A stretch of 64,000 bases of DNA, taken from contig NZ_JAHHIU010000006.1 in assembly GCF_024539815.1 (NCBI RefSeq), positions 1 to 64,000 of the forward strand. Direction: 5' to 3'. How positions within the stretch are numbered: the first letter of the stretch is position 1; each line of letters begins with the position of its first letter. Source of the DNA: Streptomyces hayashii. Its GTDB lineage: Bacteria > Actinomycetota > Actinomycetes > Streptomycetales > Streptomycetaceae. Positions 8,235-14,780 of the stretch are shown here, piece by piece. The notes under the pieces are model-generated. The model had not been told where the DNA came from, made no database searches, and saw only the letters and a list, made by a program, of their open reading frames with translations. The position numbers and the translations under genes were made by a program.

Positions 8235-10262
8235 ATGCGGGTCCTGCCCTACGGCTCCTGGCCGTCGCCGATCGACGCGTCGCTGGCCGCCGCCCACGAC
8301 GGGCGCCCCGACCACGTCGGCTTCGTCGGCGACGAGGTGTGGTGGACCGCGCCCCGGCCCGCCGAGGACGGGCGTCGCGCCCTGGTGCGGCGGCGCGTGG
8401 ACGGCACGCAGGAGCCGGTCCTGCCCGCTCCCTGGAACGTCCGCAGCCGCGTCGTCGAGTACGGCGGCCACCCCTGGGCCGGCGAGGTCGCGGCAGACGG
8501 ACCCCTCGTGGTGTTCGCGCACTTCGCCGACCAGCGGCTGTACGCGTACGAGCCCGACCGCGGCGGCGAGCCCCGCCCGCTCACCCCCCTCTCCCCGGTG
8601 GGCGGCGGACTGCGCTGGGCGGAGCCGCAGTTGCTGCTCGGCCGGGGCGAAGTCTGGTGTGTGCTGGAGGAGTTCACCGGCGAGGCGCCCACCGACCTGC
8701 GCCGTGTCCTGGCGGCCGTGCCGCTGGACGGATCGGCCGCCCGCGACCGCACGGCGGTCCGTGAACTCACCGACGACGGCCGCCGCTTCGTCACCGGCGC
8801 CCGTCTCTCGCCCGACGGACGGCGGGCGGCCTGGCTGGCCTGGGACCATCCGCTGATGCCCTGGGAGGGCACGGACGTCGTCGTCGCCGACGTCACGGAC
8901 GACGGCCGCCTCGGCGACGCGCGCGTGGTGGCGGGCGGGCCGGGGGAGTCCGTCGCACAGGTCGACTGGACCCGGGCCGCGGGCGGCGAGGGGCGGCCGG
9001 CGGGCGGTCCGGCGGGCGGTCCGGCGCGGGCGGCGGGCGAGGGTCTGCTGTACACGAGCGACCGCAGCGGCTGGTGGAACCTGTACCGCGACCACGAACC
9101 CCTGTGTCCGCGCGCGGAGGAATTCGGCGGAGCCCTGTGGAAGCTCGGGCAGCGCTGGTTCGCACCGCTGGAGAACGGTCTGGTCGCCGTCGTCCACGGC
9201 CGGGGGGCCACCGCGCTCGGCATCCTCGATCCGCAGAGCGGCGAACTCGTCGACGCGGCCGGACCGTGGACCGAGTTCGCGCCCACCCTCGCGGTGCGCG
9301 GCGAAGCCGTCGTCGCGGTCGCGGCCGGTCCGCGCAGCGCGTACGAGGTGGTGGAGCTGGACGCCCGCACCGGCCGGGCCCGGGTGATCGGGGCCGCGCA
9401 CGACGACGCGGTGGACCCGGCCTACTATCCCGAGCCCCGGATCCGCACCTTCACCGGGCCGGACGGCCGTGACGTCCACGCACACGTCTACCCGCCCCAC
9501 CACCCCGGCGTCGTCGCCCCCGGCCACGAGCTGCCGCCCTACGTCGTGTGGGCGCACGGCGGCCCCACCGACCGGGCCCCGCTGGTCCTGGACCTGGAGA
9601 TCGCCTACTTCACCTCGCGGGGCGTCGGGGTGGCCGAGGTCGACTACGGCGGGTCGACCGGATACGGCAGGCAGTACCGGGAGCGGCTGCGCGAGCAGTG
9701 GGGCGTCGTCGACGTCGAGGACTGCGCGGCCGTCGCCCTGGCCCTGGCCGACGAAGGCGCCGCCGACCGCGAGCGGCTGGCGATCCGCGGCGGCAGCGCG
9801 GGCGGCTGGACCGCCGCCGCCTCGCTGACCGGCACCGACGTCTACGCCTGCGGCACGATCCGCTACCCGGTGCTGGATCTCGTGGCCTGGGCGACGGGGG
9901 AGACCCACGACTTCGAGTCGCGCTACCTCGACAGCCTCGTCGGACCCCTCGCCGACGTGCCCGCCCGATACGCGGAGCGCTCGCCCGTCGAGCACGCCGA
10001 CCGGATCACCGTGCCGTTCCTGCTCCTCCAGGGCCTGGACGACGTGATCTGCCCGCCCGCCCAGTGCGAACGGTTCCTCGACCGGCTCACCCGGCTCGCC
10101 GGGCGGCCGGTTCCGCACGCGTATCTCGCCTTCGAAGGGGAGGGGCACGGCTTCCGGCGGGCTGCGACGAACGTCCGGGCCCTGGAGGCCGAGCTGTCGC
10201 TGTACGCTCAGGTCTTCGGGCTGAACCCGCCCGGTGCGACGAGCTGGGAGCTTGTGCGGTGA
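8235..10262 (+). CDS. S9-family prolyl oligopeptidase-type serine peptidase
   Basis: A 675-residue protein with an N-terminal beta-propeller-like half and a C-terminal alpha/beta-hydrolase domain. The nucleophile lies in GGSAGGW (about residue 520), the acid in LDDVICPP (about 600) and the histidine in GEGHGF (about 636). There is no signal peptide, so it probably acts on oligopeptides in the cytoplasm. ATG 8235 has GGGGGA just upstream. Its TGA overlaps the GTG start of the following LD-carboxypeptidase gene, which indicates translational coupling. Confidence 0.9.
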   Translation: MRVLPYGSWPSPIDASLAAAHDGRPDHVGFVGDEVWWTAPRPAEDGRRALVRRRVDGTQEPVLPAPWNVRSRVVEYGGHPWAGEVAADGPLVVFAHFADQRLYAYEPDRGGEPRPLTPLSPVGGGLRWAEPQLLLGRGEVWCVLEEFTGEAPTDLRRVLAAVPLDGSAARDRTAVRELTDDGRRFVTGARLSPDGRRAAWLAWDHPLMPWEGTDVVVADVTDDGRLGDARVVAGGPGESVAQVDWTRAAGGEGRPAGGPAGGPARAAGEGLLYTSDRSGWWNLYRDHEPLCPRAEEFGGALWKLGQRWFAPLENGLVAVVHGRGATALGILDPQSGELVDAAGPWTEFAPTLAVRGEAVVAVAAGPRSAYEVVELDARTGRARVIGAAHDDAVDPAYYPEPRIRTFTGPDGRDVHAHVYPPHHPGVVAPGHELPPYVVWAHGGPTDRAPLVLDLEIAYFTSRGVGVAEVDYGGSTGYGRQYRERLREQWGVVDVEDCAAVALALADEGAADRERLAIRGGSAGGWTAAASLTGTDVYACGTIRYPVLDLVAWATGETHDFESRYLDSLVGPLADVPARYAERSPVEHADRITVPFLLLQGLDDVICPPAQCERFLDRLTRLAGRPVPHAYLAFEGEGHGFRRAATNVRALEAELSLYAQVFGLNPPGATSWELVR

Positions 10263-11182
10263 AGGAACTCGTACGGCCGTCGCGGCTGGCCCCCGGCGCC
10301 CGGGTCGCGGTCGTCGCGCCCAGCGGGCCGGTGGCGGAGGAGCGGCTGCAGGCCGGCCTCGACCTGCTGCGCGGCTGGGACCTCGACCCGGTCGTCGCAC
10401 CCCATGTGCTGGACCGGCACCGCAGTCTGCCCCACCTCGCCGGGTCCGACGCCGACCGGGCGGCCGACCTGCAGCACGCCTGGTGCGACCCCCGCGTCGA
10501 CGTCGTGCTGTGCGCCCGCGGCGGCTACGGCGCCCAGCGTCTCGTCGACCTGCTCGACTGGGACGCCATGGCGGCGGCCGGGCCGAAGGTGTTCGTCGGC
10601 TTCAGCGACAGCACCGCCCTGCACGAGGCGTTCGCCGTCCGCCTGGGCCTGACCACGCTCTACGGACCGGTGGCCGCGGGCATCGACTTCGTCAAGAACG
10701 CCCGCGCACAGGAACACCTCCGCGCCACCCTCTTCGCCCCCGAGACGGTCCGCACGCTGCGCTCCACGGGCGTCCCCCTGGCGCCGGGACGGGCGCGGGG
10801 CGTCACCCTGGGCGGCTGTCTGACGCTCCTCGCCACCGGCTACGGAACCCCGCACTCCCGGGCCGGCGCCCGAGGCGGGCTGCTGCTGATCGAGGACGTC
10901 GGCGAGCCGCCGTACGGCGTCGACCGTGCCCTGACCCAACTCCTGCGCACCGGCTGGCTGGACGGCGTCGCGGGCGTCGCGCTCGGCTCCTGGAACCGGT
11001 GCGGCCCCTACGAGGACCTGCGTCCCGTCCTGGTCGACCGGCTCGGCGGCCTCGGCGTCCCCGTGGTCGAGGAGCTCGGCTTCGGGCACTGCGAGGGGGC
11101 GCTGACCGTGCCCTTCGGCGTGGGCGCCGTACTCGACGCGGACGAGGGCACGCTCACCCTGGACGCCCCGGCGCTGCGCTGA
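10259..11182 (+). CDS. S66-family LD-carboxypeptidase
   Basis: A 307-residue protein of the LdcA (S66) family, with the N-terminal VAVVAPSGPV segment, ARGGYGAQRL, and the nucleophile serine in VGFSDSTALHE (about residue 115-117). The C-terminal half carries IEDVGEPPYG (glutamate) and GHCEGALTVPFG (histidine). LdcA enzymes cut the L,D bond releasing the terminal D-alanine of tetrapeptide stems in murein recycling. The GTG start overlaps the stop of the S9 gene by four bases. Together with the M55 and M20 genes it suggests salvage of D-amino-acid-containing peptides. Confidence 0.9.
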   Translation: MKELVRPSRLAPGARVAVVAPSGPVAEERLQAGLDLLRGWDLDPVVAPHVLDRHRSLPHLAGSDADRAADLQHAWCDPRVDVVLCARGGYGAQRLVDLLDWDAMAAAGPKVFVGFSDSTALHEAFAVRLGLTTLYGPVAAGIDFVKNARAQEHLRATLFAPETVRTLRSTGVPLAPGRARGVTLGGCLTLLATGYGTPHSRAGARGGLLLIEDVGEPPYGVDRALTQLLRTGWLDGVAGVALGSWNRCGPYEDLRPVLVDRLGGLGVPVVEELGFGHCEGALTVPFGVGAVLDADEGTLTLDAPALR

Positions 11183-11252
11183 CCTCGCGGCCGCGTCACC
11201 CGGAGGGCAGTCCCACCGCGCGGGCGCGCGCCGCCCGGCCCACGCTGGTCGC

Positions 11253-11531
11253 ATGAGCCCGAAGACGCCGAAGACCCCGAAGACCCCGAAGACCGCCGAG
11301 GGCGGCGGGAGGAGCGGCGGCTTCGGCGCGGCGGCGACACCCGGCCGGATCGCCGTGCTGGTGCTCGCCGTCCTCGCCCTGGTCTTCGTCTTCGGGAACA
11401 CCCGCGCGACGGAGATCCGCCTGCTGGTCCCCGTGGTCACGATGCCGCTGTGGACGGCCCTGCTGGCCACGGGCCTGATCGGCGCGCTGTGCGGGGCTTA
11501 CTTCGCCTACTCCAGGACCCGGCGGAGATAG
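11253..11531 (+). CDS. Small LapA-domain (DUF1049-like) membrane protein
   Basis: A 92-residue protein with a polar N-terminus containing four tandem PKT repeats (DNA repeat CCGAAGACC at about 11259-11291). Two membrane helices follow: RIAVLVLAVLALVFVFGNT and, later, MPLWTALLATGLIGALCGAYF. The FGN sequence after the first helix and the spacing fit the lipopolysaccharide-assembly-A (LapA) domain. In actinobacteria, which lack LPS, its role is unknown. A GNAT gene starts 20 bp after its stop. Confidence 0.75.
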   Translation: MSPKTPKTPKTPKTAEGGGRSGGFGAAATPGRIAVLVLAVLALVFVFGNTRATEIRLLVPVVTMPLWTALLATGLIGALCGAYFAYSRTRRR

Positions 11532-11551
11532 CCGCGTCGTACGCTGTCCGG

Positions 11552-12103
11552 ATGCCGCACACCGGATCTGAGTACCTCGCCGAGGGGCCCCGCGTCGGGC
11601 TGCGCCACTTCACCTACGCGGACGGGCCCGAGTTCACCGCCCGGGCGCGCGAGAGCAAGGATCTCCACCACCCGTGGCTGTACCCGCCGGCCACCGCCGA
11701 CGCGTACACGTCCTATGCGAGCCGCCTCATCGAGGATCCCTCGAAGGCCGGCTTCCTCGTGTGCACCCGCGAGGACGGGGCGATCGCCGGGTTCGTCAAC
11801 ATCAACAACATCGTCCAGGGCGCGTTCCGGTCCGGTGCGCTGGGCTACGGCGCCTTCGCGCACGCGGCCGGACGCGGGCTGATGCGCGAGGCCCTCGATC
11901 TGACGGTGGGCCACGCCTTCGGGCCGCTGCGGCTGCACCGGCTGGAGATCAACGCACAGCCCGGCAACACCGCCTCGATCGCCCTGGCCCGCGCCTGCGG
12001 CTTCCGGCACGAGGGGTTCTCCCCGAAGATGATCCACGTCGACGGGGAGTGGCGGGACCACGAGCGGTGGGCGATCACCGCCGAGATGCGGCCTTCCGGT
12101 TGA
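11552..12103 (+). CDS. GNAT-family N-acetyltransferase (RimJ/RimL-like)
   Basis: A 183-residue protein with the RimJ-type layout: an N-terminal GLRHFTYAD strand, a central GYGAFAHAAGRGLMREAL segment that binds the acetyl-CoA pyrophosphate, and the C-terminal LEINAQPGNTASIALARACGF signature. It should transfer acetyl groups to protein N-termini or small amines; the target is not deducible. ATG 11552 begins just before the conserved region; no strong ribosome-binding site is seen. Its 3' end overlaps the convergent DUF6204 gene by 29 bp. Confidence 0.82.
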   Translation: MPHTGSEYLAEGPRVGLRHFTYADGPEFTARARESKDLHHPWLYPPATADAYTSYASRLIEDPSKAGFLVCTREDGAIAGFVNINNIVQGAFRSGALGYGAFAHAAGRGLMREALDLTVGHAFGPLRLHRLEINAQPGNTASIALARACGFRHEGFSPKMIHVDGEWRDHERWAITAEMRPSG

Positions 12104-12422
12104 TCTTCATGGTGTCGAGGTCGGTGACCGTCGACTTCAGCCCGGTGAAGCCGTAGCCCGACGCGCGCAGCGTCGTCTCGGCGCGCTCCTCGGCGAGCGC
12201 GCCCGCCATCTCCTCGCCGTCCGCCGCGTCCGAGACCACCACGAAACGCATCGAGAAGTGCTTCAGCGGCGACGGCTCGTAGGACAGCGTGCCCTCCTCG
12301 GTGAACCGCATGCTCGTCAGGCCGTGGTCGGCGGCCTCGGCGAGCAGCCGGGCACGGTCCTCCTCGGCGAGGCCGTCCCACGTACCGCGGACGATCACCC
12401 GGTAGGTGTGCTGCTCACTCAC
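12075..12422 (-). CDS. DUF6204-family protein
   Basis: A 115-residue protein matching what I recall of the Streptomyces DUF6204 family: YRVIVRGTWDGL at the start, EGTLSYEP in the middle and STVTDLDTMKINRK at the end. No catalytic motif is evident and the function is unknown. GTG 12422 is chosen because GAAGGAG lies 7-8 bases before it. That ribosome-binding site is inside a perfect 12-bp hairpin (12424-12457) ending one base before the start codon, suggesting control of translation. It converges on and overlaps the GNAT gene. Confidence 0.78.
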   Translation of the reverse strand: MSEQHTYRVIVRGTWDGLAEEDRARLLAEAADHGLTSMRFTEEGTLSYEPSPLKHFSMRFVVVSDAADGEEMAGALAEERAETTLRASGYGFTGLKSTVTDLDTMKINRKAASRR

Positions 12423-12423
12423 T

Positions 12424-12457
12424 GTCGCTCCTTCGCGTAGGCCGTCGAAGGAGCGAC
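12424..12457 (-). promoter_or_regulatory. Hairpin sequestering the ribosome-binding site of the DUF6204 gene
   Basis: A perfect 12-bp inverted repeat (plus-strand arms GTCGCTCCTTCG at 12424-12435 and CGAAGGAGCGAC at 12446-12457) with a 10-nt loop. On the minus-strand transcript the 3' arm contains the AAGGAG Shine-Dalgarno and ends one base before GTG 12422. With no T run and a position upstream of the gene, it looks like a translational switch or a DNA operator rather than a terminator. Confidence 0.65.
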
Positions 12458-12511
12458 TGTACGTGCGGACGGCCGGCGCGCGCCCGGAATTTCCGCCGTG
12501 CGCCGATCGGC

Positions 12512-12862
12512 TCACCGCCCGCCGCGGTCCGCGTACTCGTACACCGCTCCGTCCGGGTGGCGGACGATGAGGTTGCGGCCCACCGGCGTCGGCACCGGGC
12601 CCGCGATGACGTCCGCGCCCAGCTCGGTGAGGGTCTTGAGGGCCTCGTCCACGTCCCGTACGGCGATCGTCGCCGCCACCTTGCGCAGCACCTCCAGCTC
12701 GGCCGGCGGCCCGCTCATCAGAAGGAAGCAGCCGACGGCGGCCACCCGCACACCGCCGCGCTCGAAGCGCAGCGCGGCGGTGCCGGCCAGCCGCTCGTAG
12801 AACGCGACCGAGGCGTCCAGATCGTCGACGCAGACACGCAGTGTGGCTCCCAGAATGTCCAT
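12512..12862 (-). CDS. VOC-family (glyoxalase/bleomycin-resistance fold) protein
   Basis: A 116-residue single VOC domain. It opens with MDILGATLRVCVDDLDASVAFYERL, split over a beta strand and helix, has an IAVRDVDEALKTLTELGADV middle repeat and ends RHPDGAVYEYADR. These are the two beta-alpha-beta-beta-beta modules of the fold. Metal ligands are not fully recognisable, so it could be a binding protein or an enzyme. ATG 12862 gives the usual family length. It is 89 bp upstream of the DUF6204 gene on the same strand and divergent from the holin-like gene. Confidence 0.82.
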   Translation of the reverse strand: MDILGATLRVCVDDLDASVAFYERLAGTAALRFERGGVRVAAVGCFLLMSGPPAELEVLRKVAATIAVRDVDEALKTLTELGADVIAGPVPTPVGRNLIVRHPDGAVYEYADRGGR

Positions 12863-12993
12863 GCGCACGAGCCTAGTTGGGGCGGCGGCGACCGGGTGAT
12901 CCTTCACGCGATCCCTCCTTCGGTCCGCTCGCCGCCGGACCCGGCCCGCCCTGCTCCGGCGTGAGGCTCCGTGACCGCGGGTACCCGACGCCC

Positions 12994-13494
12994 ATGGAGC
13001 GCATCGACCGCATGGAGCATCTGGACAGGCGTCTCGTCGACGAACTGGCGCAGGCGGCGCGCGAGACGATCCGGGAGGAGCTGCGGGAGCAGACGCGCAA
13101 GCAGCGTCGTAGGGCGATGCTGTACGCCGCCTCCGGCGCCCTCGCCCTCTACGCCGGCGCCGCCGTCGCGGTCGCGCTCGGCCTGGTCCTTCGCATCGGC
13201 GTGCCGGACTGGGCCGCCGCACTGATCACCGCCGCGATCCTCGGCGTGGCCGCCTACCTGGTCCGCGACGCGGCGAAGCCCGGCGCCGCCCGGCGGGGCG
13301 AGGCGCACGGACGCCTCGCCGGCAGCGCGCCGTCGCCCGGGCCGTCAGGGGCCCCCGGGCCGCAGTACCCGCCGGCCCCGCCGATGCCGCCGGTCGCGCC
13401 GGACACCCGCCTTCCGGAACAGGGCGCGGCGGAACAGGGCGCGGCGCCACGAGCGCACGGGGCCGAGCCCGGGGACCCGCATCCGCGGGGCTGA
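12994..13494 (+). CDS. Phage-holin-family/Holin-X-like membrane protein
   Basis: A 166-residue protein. An amphipathic N-terminal helix (residues 1-40, rich in Glu, Arg and Gln) precedes two membrane helices at about 45-70 (MLYAASGALALYAGAA and on) and 75-93. A long Pro/Gly/Ala-rich tail follows with a repeated EQGAA unit. This is the actinobacterial holin-X/phage-holin-superfamily layout; cellular members are not known to lyse cells. No Shine-Dalgarno is seen before ATG 12994. A GGGTAC hexamer at 12979-12984 could be a SigB-type minus-10 for a leaderless transcript, but no matching minus-35 is present. Confidence 0.72.
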   Translation: MERIDRMEHLDRRLVDELAQAARETIREELREQTRKQRRRAMLYAASGALALYAGAAVAVALGLVLRIGVPDWAAALITAAILGVAAYLVRDAAKPGAARRGEAHGRLAGSAPSPGPSGAPGPQYPPAPPMPPVAPDTRLPEQGAAEQGAAPRAHGAEPGDPHPRG

Positions 13495-13574
13495 CCTCCG
13501 ACGGCGCCCGGGCGCGCGGAGAAGCGGACCGGGCCCGGGCGTGGTGATCGGCGGCCGGGCGATCCGACCGAGTG

Positions 13575-13612
13575 GCCGGGGCCCCGCGGCGCATCCGCCG
13601 CGGGGCCCCGGC
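13575..13612. terminator. Perfect 17-bp hairpin terminator between convergent genes
   Basis: Arms at 13575-13591 and 13596-13612 (GCCGGGGCCCCGCGGCG and its exact complement) enclose a 4-nt CATC loop. It lies between the holin-like gene on the plus strand and the oxidoreductase gene on the minus strand, and has no T run. Confidence 0.8.
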
Positions 13613-13682
13613 ATGCGGCGTGTCCGGACCCCACCTCGTGTGAGGTCCCACGCCCCGGCGGACCGGTGCCGCAGGACCCGTC

Positions 13683-14636
13683 TCACGAGAGGCGGGGCAG
13701 CACCTTGGTCCGGTAGAAGTCGAAGAAGCCGCGCTGGTCCGGGCCGATCTGGTTCACGTACACCCGGTCGAAGCCCGCGTCGGCGAAGGCGGTGAGAGCG
13801 GCCACGTGCTCGTCCACGTCGTCGCCGCAGACCGTGTTCTCACCGACCATCTCCTCGGTGATCAGCGGCTCCAGCTGCTCGAAGTGGCTCGGGGTGGGCA
13901 GGATCTGGCCCATCTCGCCCGGCAGCAGCTGGTTGGACCACAGCCGGTGGACCGTGCGGACGGCCTCCTCGCGGTCGGAGCCGTAACAGACCTTGGTGCC
14001 GCCGCTGACCGGCTTCGCGCCGCCGCCGCCCTTGCGGAACTGCTCCACCATCGGCTCCTCCGGCATCATCGTGATGTAGCCGTCGCCCACCCGGGACGCC
14101 AGCGACGTCGCCTTGGGACCGAACCCGGAGACGTCGATCGGGACCGGCTCGTCGGGAACGGTGTACAGGCGGGCGTTCTCCACCTTGTAGTGCGTGCCGT
14201 AGTGGCTGACCTCCTCGCCGGTGAACAGCCGCCGCATGACCTGGATCGCCTCCTCCAGCATCTCCAGGCGCACGTTCGCGGGCGGCCACACATCGCCGAG
14301 GATGTGCTCGTTCAGCGCCTCGCCCGAGCCGACGCCGAGCCGGAAGCGGCCGTTCGTCATCACGGCGGCCGTGGCGGCGGCCTGGGCCACCACGGCGGGG
14401 TGCATCCGTACGGTCGGGCACGTCACGGCCGTCTCGATCGGCAGCGACACCGCCTCCGACAGCGCGCCGATCACCGACCAGACGAAGGGGCTCTGGCCCT
14501 GCGCGTCGTTCCACGGGTGGTAGTGGTCGGAGATCCACAGCGCCTGGAAGCCCGCCTGCTCGGCCATGCGCGCCTGTTCGATCAGGTCCGCGGGGCCGAA
14601 CTCCTCGCAGGACAGGAAGTAGCCGTATTCGGGCAT
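13683..14636 (-). CDS. LLM-class F420-dependent oxidoreductase
   Basis: A 317-residue luciferase-like TIM-barrel protein. It opens MPEYGYFLSCEEFGP and carries LWISDHYHPWND, GRFRLGVGSGEALNEH and VPIDVSGFGPKATSLA, all typical of the F420-dependent subgroup related to F420-dependent glucose-6-phosphate dehydrogenase (TIGR03557-like). It presumably uses reduced or oxidised F420 for hydride transfer to an unknown substrate. The start follows a GGAGG site. A near-consensus SigB-type promoter lies at 14677-14700, about 41 bases upstream, so stress induction is likely. Confidence 0.87.
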   Translation of the reverse strand: MPEYGYFLSCEEFGPADLIEQARMAEQAGFQALWISDHYHPWNDAQGQSPFVWSVIGALSEAVSLPIETAVTCPTVRMHPAVVAQAAATAAVMTNGRFRLGVGSGEALNEHILGDVWPPANVRLEMLEEAIQVMRRLFTGEEVSHYGTHYKVENARLYTVPDEPVPIDVSGFGPKATSLASRVGDGYITMMPEEPMVEQFRKGGGGAKPVSGGTKVCYGSDREEAVRTVHRLWSNQLLPGEMGQILPTPSHFEQLEPLITEEMVGENTVCGDDVDEHVAALTAFADAGFDRVYVNQIGPDQRGFFDFYRTKVLPRLS

Positions 14637-14676
14637 GGGGGGTACCTCCGACTGGGTGACTCTGGTCCAGCACCGG

Positions 14677-14700
14677 GTACCCGACGGCCCGGCGGGAAAC
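14677..14700 (-). promoter_or_regulatory. SigB-type promoter of the LLM oxidoreductase gene
   Basis: Read on the minus strand: GTTT (14700-14697), a 14-base spacer, then GGGTAC (14682-14677). This matches the Streptomyces SigB consensus GTTT-N14-16-GGGTAC/T exactly. It is 41 bases from the start codon, leaving room for a short leader with the GGAGG site. A SigB/F/G-type sigma gene is present in this window at 33235. Confidence 0.7.
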
Positions 14701-14780
14701 CGGCGCACGTTTGGCCGCCCCTGCCAGGGGGACGCGGAAACCCTCGTACGACAACCGTCCGCACCCGCCGGAGGCCAGCC

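Noticed and set aside
12979..12984. GGGTAC before the holin-like gene as a full SigB promoter
   Set aside because: No GTTT-like minus-35 at 14-16 bases; only the minus-10 half matches.
12994..13494. Prophage remnant on the basis of the holin-like gene
   Set aside because: No other phage genes are near, and holin-X-like membrane proteins are common chromosomal genes in Streptomyces.
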